A stretch of 5,066 nt of DNA from Actinomycetes bacterium (GTDB lineage: Bacteria; Actinomycetota; Acidimicrobiia; Acidimicrobiales; Bog-793). The stretch covers positions 1-5,066 of the forward strand of contig JAJYGM010000648.1 of NCBI GenBank assembly GCA_021785095.1, read 5' to 3'. This document shows, piece after piece, positions 1 to 5,066 of this stretch. A program made the position numbers and the translations under genes. The notes below the pieces were generated by a model. It made no database searches. It saw only the letters and a list, made by a program, of their open reading frames with translations, and was not told the origin of the DNA. Position 1 is the stretch's first letter. Every line of letters begins with the position of its first letter.

Positions 1-48
1 GTCTTCGCCTGCAGCGCCCCCGCCCGCCTGGCCTTCACCGGACTTCAC
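1..48 (-). CDS. N-terminal start of a downstream gene (partial, unidentified)
   Basis: GTG at 48-46 overlaps the CoA-transferase stop (47-45) as GTGA and is preceded by GGGGAG with a 6-nt spacer. The 16 codons to the window edge stay open and read MKSGEGQAGGGAAGED. This Gly/Ala-rich leader says nothing about the family. A second GTG at 38-36 in another frame would read MKARRAGALQAK but lacks a comparable ribosome binding site. The call rests on the junction pattern shared with the rest of the operon. Confidence 0.45.
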   Translation of the reverse strand, partial: MKSGEGQAGGGAAGED

Positions 49-1286
49 CGCCTGCTCCCCACTCCCGACGCCGCCTTCGAGGCGCGCTCCCACTGCACGA
101 CGGCACCCGAGTGCACGAGCTCGCCGATACGGGCATCACCGAGAGCGAGCTCGCGCAGGATCTCGATCGTGTGCTCGCCGACCAGCGGCGCGGCGCGTTC
201 GGCGCGCGCCGGGTTCTCCGACAGCCGTACCGGCGTCCTGACGCCGGGCACCGGACCCACCTCTGGGTGCACGAGGCGGGGGAACCGCTCATCTGTCTTG
301 ATCGAGGGCTCGGCCAGGAGGTGGCGGTAGTCGTTGATCGGGGCGCACAGCACGTCCGCGGCCTCCAGCGCCTCGAGCCACTCGGCGGTTGACCGCTCCT
401 GGAACCTCTTCTCGAGCTCCGCCCTCATCTCCACGCGGTGCTCTACGCGCGCGACTCCTGTGACGAAGCGCGGATCCTCCCCAAGCTCGGGGCATCCGAG
501 AACCTCGAGGAGCGCCTTCCAGCGGTCCGGCCAGTACGCGGCGACCATGACGTGGCCATCGGCGGTCGCGAACGCCTCGTTGGGTGCCGCGTAGGGTGCG
601 GCGCTCCCGTGCCGACCCGGCGAAGCGCCGCTCGCGAGGAACATCGAGAGCGGCACAGTCTGGAACATCAGCATCGCGTCGAACAACGAGACCTCTACCC
701 GCTGGCCGCGGCCGGTGCGCTCGCGTGCGAACAGCGCGAGCAGGATCCCCTGCACCGCCGCCATCGCGCCCATGGTGTCGGCGGCGGGTACGCCCACCTT
801 CACGGGGCTGCCGTCGGGCTCGCCGGTCACGGACATGATCCCGCTCATCGCCTGCACGACGCCGTCCACGCCGGGCTTGTCACGCCACGGGCCGTCCTGT
901 CCGAAGGCAGAGATCGAGCAGTAGACGACGCGCGGCGCGTTCGCGGCGAGCGCCGGGTAGCCGAGGCCCAGACGCTCGGACACGCCTGGACGAAAGCTCT
1001 CGATCACGACGTCCGAGCGACGGGCGAGCGCGCGCGCCACTGCCGCCCCCTCCGGGTGCTTCAAGTCGATCGCAATGGACCGCTTGTTCCGGTTCATGCC
1101 GAAGTAGGCAGCCGCCTCCCCCCCCACGAAGGGGGGTCCGAGGCCACGCCCCCACTCCCCCCCGGGTGGGTCGAGCTTGACGACATCGGCACCGTGGTCA
1201 CCGAGAACCATGCCGGCGAGTGGCCCGGCTGCACCCTGGGAGAGGTCGAGCACGCGAACGCCGTCAAGCACGCGCGCCCGCGACAC
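45..1286 (-). CDS. Family III CoA-transferase (CaiB/BaiF type)
   Basis: 413 residues, full length for the formyl-CoA transferase/CaiB/BaiF family. These soluble enzymes move CoA between an acyl-CoA and a free acid through a covalent aspartyl intermediate. Seen are GVRVLDLSQGAAGP (9-22), GADVVKLDPPGG (32-43), FGMNRNKRSIAIDL (62-75), IESFRPG (96-102), VVYCSISAFGQDGPW (120-134) and VGVPAADTMGAM (165-176), whose Asp170 aligns with the catalytic aspartate of formyl-CoA transferase. These are followed by ERTGRGQRVEVSLFDAML (189-206). APINDY (315-320) and a C-terminal GEHT (370-373) are also family-typical. The last 30 or so residues (about 384-413) are poorly conserved. GTG at 1286 is preferred on ribosome-binding-site spacing; GTG at 1292 would add two residues. 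The stop overlaps the next gene as GTGA. The linkage to a 2-oxoacid oxidoreductase suggests it uses that enzyme's acyl-CoA product as donor, or activates its acid substrate. Donor and acceptor cannot be read from sequence, and alpha-methylacyl-CoA racemase-like activity cannot be excluded by fold alone. Confidence 0.9.
   Translation of the reverse strand: MSRARVLDGVRVLDLSQGAAGPLAGMVLGDHGADVVKLDPPGGEWGRGLGPPFVGGEAAAYFGMNRNKRSIAIDLKHPEGAAVARALARRSDVVIESFRPGVSERLGLGYPALAANAPRVVYCSISAFGQDGPWRDKPGVDGVVQAMSGIMSVTGEPDGSPVKVGVPAADTMGAMAAVQGILLALFARERTGRGQRVEVSLFDAMLMFQTVPLSMFLASGASPGRHGSAAPYAAPNEAFATADGHVMVAAYWPDRWKALLEVLGCPELGEDPRFVTGVARVEHRVEMRAELEKRFQERSTAEWLEALEAADVLCAPINDYRHLLAEPSIKTDERFPRLVHPEVGPVPGVRTPVRLSENPARAERAAPLVGEHTIEILRELALGDARIGELVHSGAVVQWERASKAASGVGSRR
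1118..1136 (-). other. Homopolymer-rich potential hairpin inside the CoA-transferase gene
   Basis: The + strand has eight C (1118-1125), ACGAA, then six G (1131-1136). In the mRNA this reads six C, a five-base loop UUCGU, then eight G, which can form a six-pair all-GC stem. Further G runs lie just upstream in the mRNA (complement of 1157-1163, seven, and 1149-1153, five). The tract encodes the DPPGGEWGRGLGPPFVGGE region, so the Gly/Pro residues partly explain it. No U-tract follows, and it is within a gene, so it is not a standard terminator. Confidence 0.4.
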
Positions 1287-1878
1287 CGGCACTCACCTCC
1301 TCGGCGCTCGCAGAGGCGAGCAGGTCGTGCATCATCGCCCAGCCGCGTCGGAAAGCGACAACGTTGAGCTCGCGAAACGCGCCAGGCGAGCGCGTCGACA
1401 CCGCGGTCTCGACGAGCTCGGCGTCCAAGCGCGCGATCAGCCGCCCGAGTGCCCCGACCGCGAGCATGTTCGCCACGACCTTCGCGCGCAGCTCGTCGCG
1501 GGCCACCGACTCGAAGCCGAGCACCAGGACGCCAGGCGTGGCGGGGTCGACAACGACGCGGTCTCGGTCGACGACCGCGACGGTCGCGCCCGAGGCAAGC
1601 GAGGCCATCACGGCTGGCGAGCCCGTTGCGAACTTTCGCCATGCCTTGTCGTGCAAGGCCAGGAGGATCCCCGGAACGCCGCACTGGGGATTGGAGATCT
1701 CCTCATCGGAGATCACGACGTCGGCACGGCTTGCGCCGCCGCGTGCCTCGGGACCGTACTCTTGGGTGAGGGCGACCTCACACCCGGCGGCGAGGCCCGC
1801 CTCGGCGAGCACCACCGCCGCCAGCGCGACGCCCTGGCCGCCCGAGCCCGTGCACCGCATGTCGACGCGCCAGCTCAC
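1264..1878 (-). CDS. korC: 2-oxoacid:ferredoxin oxidoreductase gamma subunit (KorC)
   Basis: 204 residues, the usual size for a stand-alone gamma subunit. The fold begins with MRCTGSGGQGVALA (7-20), the glycine-loop signature. It continues with TQEYGPEARGGASRADVVISDEEISNP (38-64), the KorC-class hallmark, which differs from the SEVHGMSQRGG of the other gamma domain in this operon. In the family, this subunit completes the alpha-beta-gamma complex and contributes to the CoA-binding side. The C-terminal stretch (about 168-190, ELNVVAFRRGWAMMHDLL) is helical and not diagnostic. The GTG start at 1878 overlaps the korB stop as GTGA and has GGAGG with a 7-nt spacer. ATG at residue 7 (1860) is an alternative that would still keep the whole domain. 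The 3' end overlaps the CoA-transferase gene by 23-29 nt. It most likely serves as the gamma partner of the adjacent KorA and KorB, but the fused IorB-type gamma domain competes for that role. Confidence 0.9.
   Translation of the reverse strand: MSWRVDMRCTGSGGQGVALAAVVLAEAGLAAGCEVALTQEYGPEARGGASRADVVISDEEISNPQCGVPGILLALHDKAWRKFATGSPAVMASLASGATVAVVDRDRVVVDPATPGVLVLGFESVARDELRAKVVANMLAVGALGRLIARLDAELVETAVSTRSPGAFRELNVVAFRRGWAMMHDLLASASAEEVSAGVAGARA
1296..1301 (-). promoter_or_regulatory. Ribosome binding site of the CoA-transferase gene
   Basis: AGGAGG followed by TGA extends complementarity to the 16S rRNA tail. It lies within the 3' end of korC. It is 9 nt from the GTG at 1286 and 3 nt from the in-frame GTG at 1292, which favours 1286 as the start. 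This is the best Shine-Dalgarno match in the window and may let the CoA-transferase be made at a higher level than its neighbours. Confidence 0.7.
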
Positions 1879-2816
1879 GACCCGGCCTCCACGAGCCCCA
1901 TCGCCTCTTCCAGCGTCTGACGGCGGCTCTCGTGGAGCACGCCCATCTCCATCGCCGGTCTCACCGGCCTGGCGGGCACTTCCTGCAGCGTCGGCCGCCC
2001 TGCGAGGTCGGCCTCGACCGCGAGGTCCGCCCTCGCCTGGCTGAACAGAAGGTCTGCACCGTTGCCGAGGCGGTTCGTGCGTCCGAAGTACTCGGTGCAG
2101 TCGGTCATCACCTCGACGAAGGAGAAACCCTTGTGCTCGAGGGCGCGAAGGAAGATCTCCTCGAAGTCACGGGTGCGGAAGCTCTGCGCACGGGCGACGA
2201 AGGTCCCTCCCGCTGCCTCGACCAGGCGCGCCGCATCGAAGGGCTGCTCGTGGTTGCCCATCGGGGAGGTCGAGGTGTACGCCCCAGGGATCGTGGTCGG
2301 CGCGAGTTGGCCGCCAGTCATCCCGTAAATCTCGTTGTTGAAGAGGACACAGGTGAGGTCGATGTTGCGGCGTGCCGCGTGGATCAGGTGGTTGCCTCCG
2401 ATGTAAAGGCCGTCACCGTCACCGGTGACGACGACGACCTGGAGGTCGGGCCGGGCGAGCTTGAGACCAGTCGCGAAGGTAAGCGGCCGGCCGTGCGTCG
2501 TGTGCAGCGTGCAGGCGTCGACGTAGCCCACGACCCGGCTCGAGCAGCCGATGCCCGCGACAAAGGCGACGTCGTCGAGCGTCTCGTAGCGCCGAGCCAG
2601 AGCCCTCAGCATCGAATCGAGCACGATCCCGTGCCCGCAGCCCGGACACAGCATGTGCGGCATCATGTCGTAGCGCAGGAATTGCTTCTCTGCGCTCGCT
2701 CCCGCCCACGCTCCGCCGCGCGCGCGAGCCGGCGCATGGTCGGATCGCGTGTCCGGGGTCACGGCACCGTCCGGAGAGACATCGGCAGGCGGTCTGCTCA
2801 CGACCTCGAGACCCAT
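1875..2816 (-). CDS. korB: 2-oxoacid:ferredoxin oxidoreductase beta subunit (KorB)
   Basis: 313 residues. This subunit binds the thiamine diphosphate cofactor and the proximal [4Fe-4S] cluster and works with KorA. Visible are MLCPGCGHGIVL (55-66; Cys57 and Cys60), AGIGCSS (87-93; Cys91) and MTDCTEYFGR (237-246; Cys240), together the expected four cluster ligands. Also visible are HTTHGRPLTFATGLKLA (105-121) and the thiamine-diphosphate/Mg motif running from GDGDGLYIGGNHLIH (132-146) to LFNNEIYGMTGGQ (158-170). The ATG start at 2816 overlaps the korA stop as TGATG, with AGGGAG about 10 nt upstream. This leaves about 43 Pro/Ala/Arg/Asp-rich residues before the conserved EKQFLRYDMMPH segment, longer than the short leader common in this family. 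A GTG at residue 19 would shorten it only partly. The stop overlaps the korC start as GTGA. Family assignment is firm; the substrate is unknown. Confidence 0.93.
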   Translation of the reverse strand: MGLEVVSRPPADVSPDGAVTPDTRSDHAPARARGGAWAGASAEKQFLRYDMMPHMLCPGCGHGIVLDSMLRALARRYETLDDVAFVAGIGCSSRVVGYVDACTLHTTHGRPLTFATGLKLARPDLQVVVVTGDGDGLYIGGNHLIHAARRNIDLTCVLFNNEIYGMTGGQLAPTTIPGAYTSTSPMGNHEQPFDAARLVEAAGGTFVARAQSFRTRDFEEIFLRALEHKGFSFVEVMTDCTEYFGRTNRLGNGADLLFSQARADLAVEADLAGRPTLQEVPARPVRPAMEMGVLHESRRQTLEEAMGLVEAGS

Positions 2817-3964
2817 CAGACCGTCACTCCCTTCGTCGACGCGAGGAGCACGTGGTCCACGAGCTCCTCCGCCGTGATCATGCTCCCTCCTGCCTTCAAG
2901 TACGGTGCGAGCTGAACGTGGCGGCCCGCGAGCCGCTCTACCTCCAAAGCCCACTGTCCCCGGTTCATCTCGGCCACGACGACGAGGTCGGCACGCCCGA
3001 TCGCGTCGGTGAGCGCGTCCGCGGGGACCGGCCACAAAAGGCGCGTGCGCAGCAACCCCGCGGGCACGCCCTCGGCGCGCAGCGCGTCGACCGCAGCTCG
3101 CGCCGTCCGGGCGACGATGCCGTACGCGACGACCACGATCTTCGCGTCCTCGAGACGGTAGACCTCGGGAGGGACAGCGTCGACAGCGGCGTCGACCTTG
3201 CGTTCGAGGCGCGCGAGCAGCCGCTCGACCTTCGCGTGGTCCGAGGTGGGATACCCGCGCTCGTCGTGCATCAGCCCGGTCACGTGGAAGCGGTACCCGC
3301 GGCCGAAGTCGGGAACCTTCGCGACCCCCTTCTCGTCCGGCTCGTAGGGAAGGAAGTCCGGCGAGAACGGCCCACGCGGCCCCGAGCGCCTGCCCAGCTC
3401 CTCCGAGGTCGCCTCGTGCAGCACCACCCCCTCACGCATGTGGCCGATCACCTCGTCATAGAGCACGGCGACGGGCGTGCGGAGGGTCTCCGCCAGGCGG
3501 AACGCCTCGATCGTGAGGGTGTAGACCTCTTGGACGTTACCCGGCGCGACTGCGACCGTCGCCCGGTCTCCGTGCGAGCCCCAGCGCGCCTGCATCACGT
3601 CGCCTTGAGCAGGCGAGGTGGGAAGTCCCGTGCTCGGACCGCCGCGCATCACATCGACCACCACGCAGGGGATCTCCGCCAACGACGCGTAACCAAGATG
3701 CTCCTGCATGAGAGTGAAACCCGGCCCTGAGGTCGCCGTCATCGCACGCCGCCCGCCGAGCGAAGCTCCGAGGACCGCGCCCATCGATGCGAGCTCGTCC
3801 TCCATCTGGATGAACACGCCGCCGCGCTTGGGGAGCTCGCGGGCGAGGAGCTCTGCGATCTCTGACGAGGGCGAGATCGGGTAGCCGCCGAAGAACGTGC
3901 ACCCCGCCGCCAAGGCAGCGCGGGCGCATGCCTCGTTACCTTGGATCAGCTGCCGCTCGTACAC
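2816..3964 (-). CDS. korA: 2-oxoacid:ferredoxin oxidoreductase alpha subunit (KorA)
   Basis: 382 residues, normal for a stand-alone KorA. This subunit pairs with KorB to bind the 2-oxoacid, thiamine diphosphate and CoA during oxidative decarboxylation to acyl-CoA. The N-terminal pyrimidine-binding domain (about 1-190) shows GGYPISPSSEI (26-36), QMEDELASMGAVLGAS (53-68), TATSGPGF (76-83), and MRGGPSTGLPTSPAQGD (106-122) followed by WGSHGD (128-133). These are the KorA-class signatures, and Arg107 matches the conserved substrate-region arginine. FHVTGLMHDERGYPTS (226-241) is also KorA-typical. The C-terminal transketolase-like domain II (about 274-375) follows. The usual YPITPS motif reads YPISPS here (Ser31 for Thr). 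The GTG start at 3964 is the only start that fits the family's N-terminus (YERQLIQGNEA); the frame upstream of it is non-homologous. The start lies inside the preceding gene (29-nt overlap), and the stop shares one base with the korB ATG. The true substrate, 2-oxoglutarate or another 2-oxoacid, is not determined. Confidence 0.93.
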   Translation of the reverse strand: MYERQLIQGNEACARAALAAGCTFFGGYPISPSSEIAELLARELPKRGGVFIQMEDELASMGAVLGASLGGRRAMTATSGPGFTLMQEHLGYASLAEIPCVVVDVMRGGPSTGLPTSPAQGDVMQARWGSHGDRATVAVAPGNVQEVYTLTIEAFRLAETLRTPVAVLYDEVIGHMREGVVLHEATSEELGRRSGPRGPFSPDFLPYEPDEKGVAKVPDFGRGYRFHVTGLMHDERGYPTSDHAKVERLLARLERKVDAAVDAVPPEVYRLEDAKIVVVAYGIVARTARAAVDALRAEGVPAGLLRTRLLWPVPADALTDAIGRADLVVVAEMNRGQWALEVERLAGRHVQLAPYLKAGGSMITAEELVDHVLLASTKGVTV

Positions 3965-4976
3965 GGTCCTCCTCGTTGGCGAAGAGCCAGTCGGTGAGAT
4001 CGCCGGCGGGCACCCAAAGGACGTCCATCGCGAGATCGGGACAGAGCAAGGCGCACAGCTGGCAGCCCGTGCACCGATCGGGACGGGCGAAGACCGCGAC
4101 GTCGAGCTCGTCGAGGACGAGGCACTTCTCCGGGCACATCGCCACGCAGATGTCGCAGCCCTTGCACCAGCTCCGCTCGATGCGCACGACCGGCAGGAGA
4201 CGTTCCGCGATCCCGTCGCGGGAGCGCTTCGCTCCGTTGTGCGCAACAGGCGACACGGGCGCGCTCGGCGCGACCTCCTCGGGCCCAGACTCCGCCGTCC
4301 TCGCCACCGTCCTCGCCGCAGCCTCCGCCGCTCGCACCTCCGGGGCGAGGGCCCGCCCGCGCTCGAACGCCCTCAGGTTGCCGGTCAGCGCCTTGCGGGG
4401 CACCCAGGCGTCGATCGACGCCTTCCACGCCTCGGCCGGGAAGGGAAGCAGGACCGACAGCGCGCCGAGGAGCACCGTCTGGGCGATCGCCGGTACCGCC
4501 GCGGCGGCGTCGCCGGCGACGGCGAAGGTGTCGAGCGCGAGCACCCCGAACGGCACCTCGCCAAGTGCGGGGTACTCGAGCGACTGATCACGATGATCGA
4601 GCATCGCCGCGGGCGGGATCCTGCGCTCCGTGCTCACGAGCGCGACGCCGTTCGGCTTCAGGTAGGAAAGGGAGCGCAAGCCCTCTTCCCATTCGAACGC
4701 GACGATCCAGTCAGCAGAGCCTGGCTCCACCATCACCGAGTGGACCTCGGGCCCGAAGCGCACATGGCTCACGACCGTGCCACCACGCTGGGACATGCCG
4801 TGGACCTCGGACTTCTTCACGTCGTACCCGGCGTCGAGGAGCACCTGAGAGACGAGGTTGCTGGCCAGGATCACGCCCTGCCCGCCGACGCCGACCACGA
4901 CGAGGTTGCCCGCCTCGAGCCCAGCCGGCGGCGCGCACGCCGGCACCTTTCCATTCGACCCGTTGACTCGGCTCAC
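3936..4976 (-). CDS. 2-oxoacid:ferredoxin oxidoreductase gamma domain (IorB-type) fused to a 2x[4Fe-4S] ferredoxin domain
   Basis: A 346-residue fusion protein. Residues about 24-212 form a pyruvate/ketoisovalerate oxidoreductase catalytic (gamma) domain. It has the glycine loop GVGGQGV (29-35) and the SEVHGMSQRGG motif (56-66), which is typical of the indolepyruvate oxidoreductase beta subunit IorB rather than KorC. Residues about 213-262 are an Ala/Pro/Glu-rich linker. Residues about 263-325 are a bacterial-type ferredoxin with two CxxCxxCxxxCP clusters, at Cys271/274/277/281 and Cys302/305/308/312; all eight ligands are present. This part resembles KorD, the delta subunit that carries electrons away from the alpha/beta catalytic core. 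No signal peptide or membrane segment is seen, so it should be cytoplasmic. The GTG start at 4976 was chosen because it makes a GTGA overlap with the upstream stop; the nearest Shine-Dalgarno match is weak (AGGG about 8 nt away, GGAGG about 13 nt away). Its TAA stop lies 29 nt inside korA. It differs from family norms in being a gamma-delta fusion, and it is the second gamma domain in this operon. Confidence 0.9.
   Translation of the reverse strand: MSRVNGSNGKVPACAPPAGLEAGNLVVVGVGGQGVILASNLVSQVLLDAGYDVKKSEVHGMSQRGGTVVSHVRFGPEVHSVMVEPGSADWIVAFEWEEGLRSLSYLKPNGVALVSTERRIPPAAMLDHRDQSLEYPALGEVPFGVLALDTFAVAGDAAAAVPAIAQTVLLGALSVLLPFPAEAWKASIDAWVPRKALTGNLRAFERGRALAPEVRAAEAAARTVARTAESGPEEVAPSAPVSPVAHNGAKRSRDGIAERLLPVVRIERSWCKGCDICVAMCPEKCLVLDELDVAVFARPDRCTGCQLCALLCPDLAMDVLWVPAGDLTDWLFANEEDRVRAAADPR
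3968..3974 (-). promoter_or_regulatory. Ribosome binding site of korA
   Basis: GAGGAGG lies just before the korA GTG. Counting from the first GAGG the spacer is 6 nt; from the last GGAGG it is only 3 nt. The site sits inside the coding sequence of the gamma-ferredoxin gene, so korA translation can begin before the upstream ribosome terminates. Confidence 0.65.
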
Positions 4977-5066
4977 CGAGCCGACCCTGCCTCCGCGGGA
5001 GCGGCAGCGAGGCTGAGCGCCCTCGCGTCGTCCGCCTTCGCGTCGTCCGCCTTCGCGTCGCGCACC
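4973..5066 (-). CDS. C-terminal end of an unidentified upstream gene (partial)
   Basis: An open frame enters from the right edge and ends at TGA (4975-4973). It encodes about 30 residues that begin VRDAKADDAKADDARA and finish LSLAAAPAEAGSAR. The stop overlaps the GTG start of the next gene as GTGA, the same arrangement seen at two other junctions in this operon, which is the main reason to believe this frame. The visible part is an Ala/Asp/Lys-rich, probably disordered tail with a five-residue DAKAD repeat, so it carries no family information and I do not assign a function. The competing frame, which continues the downstream gene upstream without a stop, gives an Arg/Gly-rich peptide with no start codon in the window and looks like a shadow. 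Any role in the same 2-oxoacid/acyl-CoA pathway is inferred only from position. Confidence 0.6.
   Translation of the reverse strand, partial: VRDAKADDAKADDARALSLAAAPAEAGSAR
5018..5059 (-). repeat. 15-bp in-frame tandem repeat, about 2.8 copies
   Basis: On the minus strand the unit GACGCGAAGGCGGAC occurs twice (5059-5045 and 5044-5030), followed by a partial third copy (5029-5018) with one A-to-G change. The unit is a multiple of three and encodes DAKAD, so copy-number change would lengthen or shorten the tail of the upstream protein without shifting its frame. The array may extend past the window edge. Confidence 0.8.

Noticed and set aside
438..1367. Long plus-strand open frame of about 309 codons opposite the CoA-transferase and korC
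   Set aside because: Its translation is Arg/His/Ala-rich with no recognisable motif. It is the antisense shadow expected from GC-rich third codon positions; the minus frame has clear family motifs.
2417..2430. Perfect 14-nt palindrome CGTCACCGGTGACG
   Set aside because: It encodes part of the VTGDGD thiamine-diphosphate motif of KorB and is best explained by codon constraint and GC bias rather than an operator.
1932..2915. Long plus-strand open frame opposite korB
   Set aside because: Compositionally biased antisense shadow, with no domain signature; korB on the minus strand is unambiguous. The same applies to the plus frame at 2852-3730 opposite korA.
2817..3035. Upstream extension of the korB frame into korA
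   Set aside because: The translation is Arg/Gly-rich and non-homologous and lies over conserved KorA sequence; the TGATG junction gives a better start.
3965..4246. Possible 94-residue N-terminal extension of KorA in the same frame
   Set aside because: The extra sequence is Ser/Arg/Ala-rich, lies wholly within the ferredoxin coding region of the preceding gene, and has no counterpart in KorA proteins. The GTG at 3964 fits the family start.
4977..5066. Upstream continuation of the gamma-ferredoxin frame to the window edge
   Set aside because: The frame is open but has no start codon and gives an Arg/Gly-rich repeat; the neighbouring frame ends in a GTGA overlap, as at other junctions.
1..5066. 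Search for tRNA, riboswitch, terminator, insertion sequence or CRISPR array
   Set aside because: The window is coding throughout; I saw no hairpin followed by a T-tract, no spaced direct repeats and no transposase motif.

Overview
The window is a slice of a high-GC (roughly two-thirds G+C by eye), fully coding operon in which every gene is read on the minus strand, from high coordinates to low. The sequence has strong GC3 codon bias, GTG as the start codon of nearly every gene, and Shine-Dalgarno-like sequences at most starts. That fits a high-GC bacterium, with an actinobacterial lineage plausible, but nothing here fixes the taxon.

Layout in transcription order: (i) the last 30 codons of an unidentified upstream gene (4973-5066), ending in an Asp/Ala/Lys tandem repeat; (ii) an IorB-type gamma domain fused to a two-[4Fe-4S] ferredoxin domain (3936-4976); (iii) korA, the alpha subunit of a 2-oxoacid:ferredoxin oxidoreductase (2816-3964); (iv) korB, the thiamine-diphosphate and [4Fe-4S] beta subunit (1875-2816); (v) korC, a separate second gamma subunit (1264-1878); (vi) a family III (CaiB/BaiF-type) CoA-transferase (45-1286); (vii) the first 16 codons of a further gene (1-48). 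Neighbouring genes all overlap: GTGA at three junctions, TGATG at one, and 23-29 nt overlaps at two. There is no intergenic DNA, no internal promoter or terminator that I can see, and no RNA gene, insertion sequence or CRISPR.

Function: KorA, KorB and a gamma subunit form the catalytic core that oxidatively decarboxylates a 2-oxoacid with CoA to give an acyl-CoA, CO2 and reduced ferredoxin (or runs in reverse). The ferredoxin domain would be the delta module passing electrons out. The CoA-transferase would move CoA between the acyl-CoA product and a free carboxylic acid. The substrate cannot be read from the sequence. The KorA/KorB/KorC sequences resemble the 2-oxoglutarate/2-oxoacid class, while the fused gamma domain resembles the indolepyruvate (aryl-2-oxoacid) class.

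The most notable point is that one alpha/beta pair is encoded with two gamma domains of different subfamilies, one fused to ferredoxin, and all are translationally coupled to a CoA-transferase. Individually these are known families; the combination is what deserves a second look.
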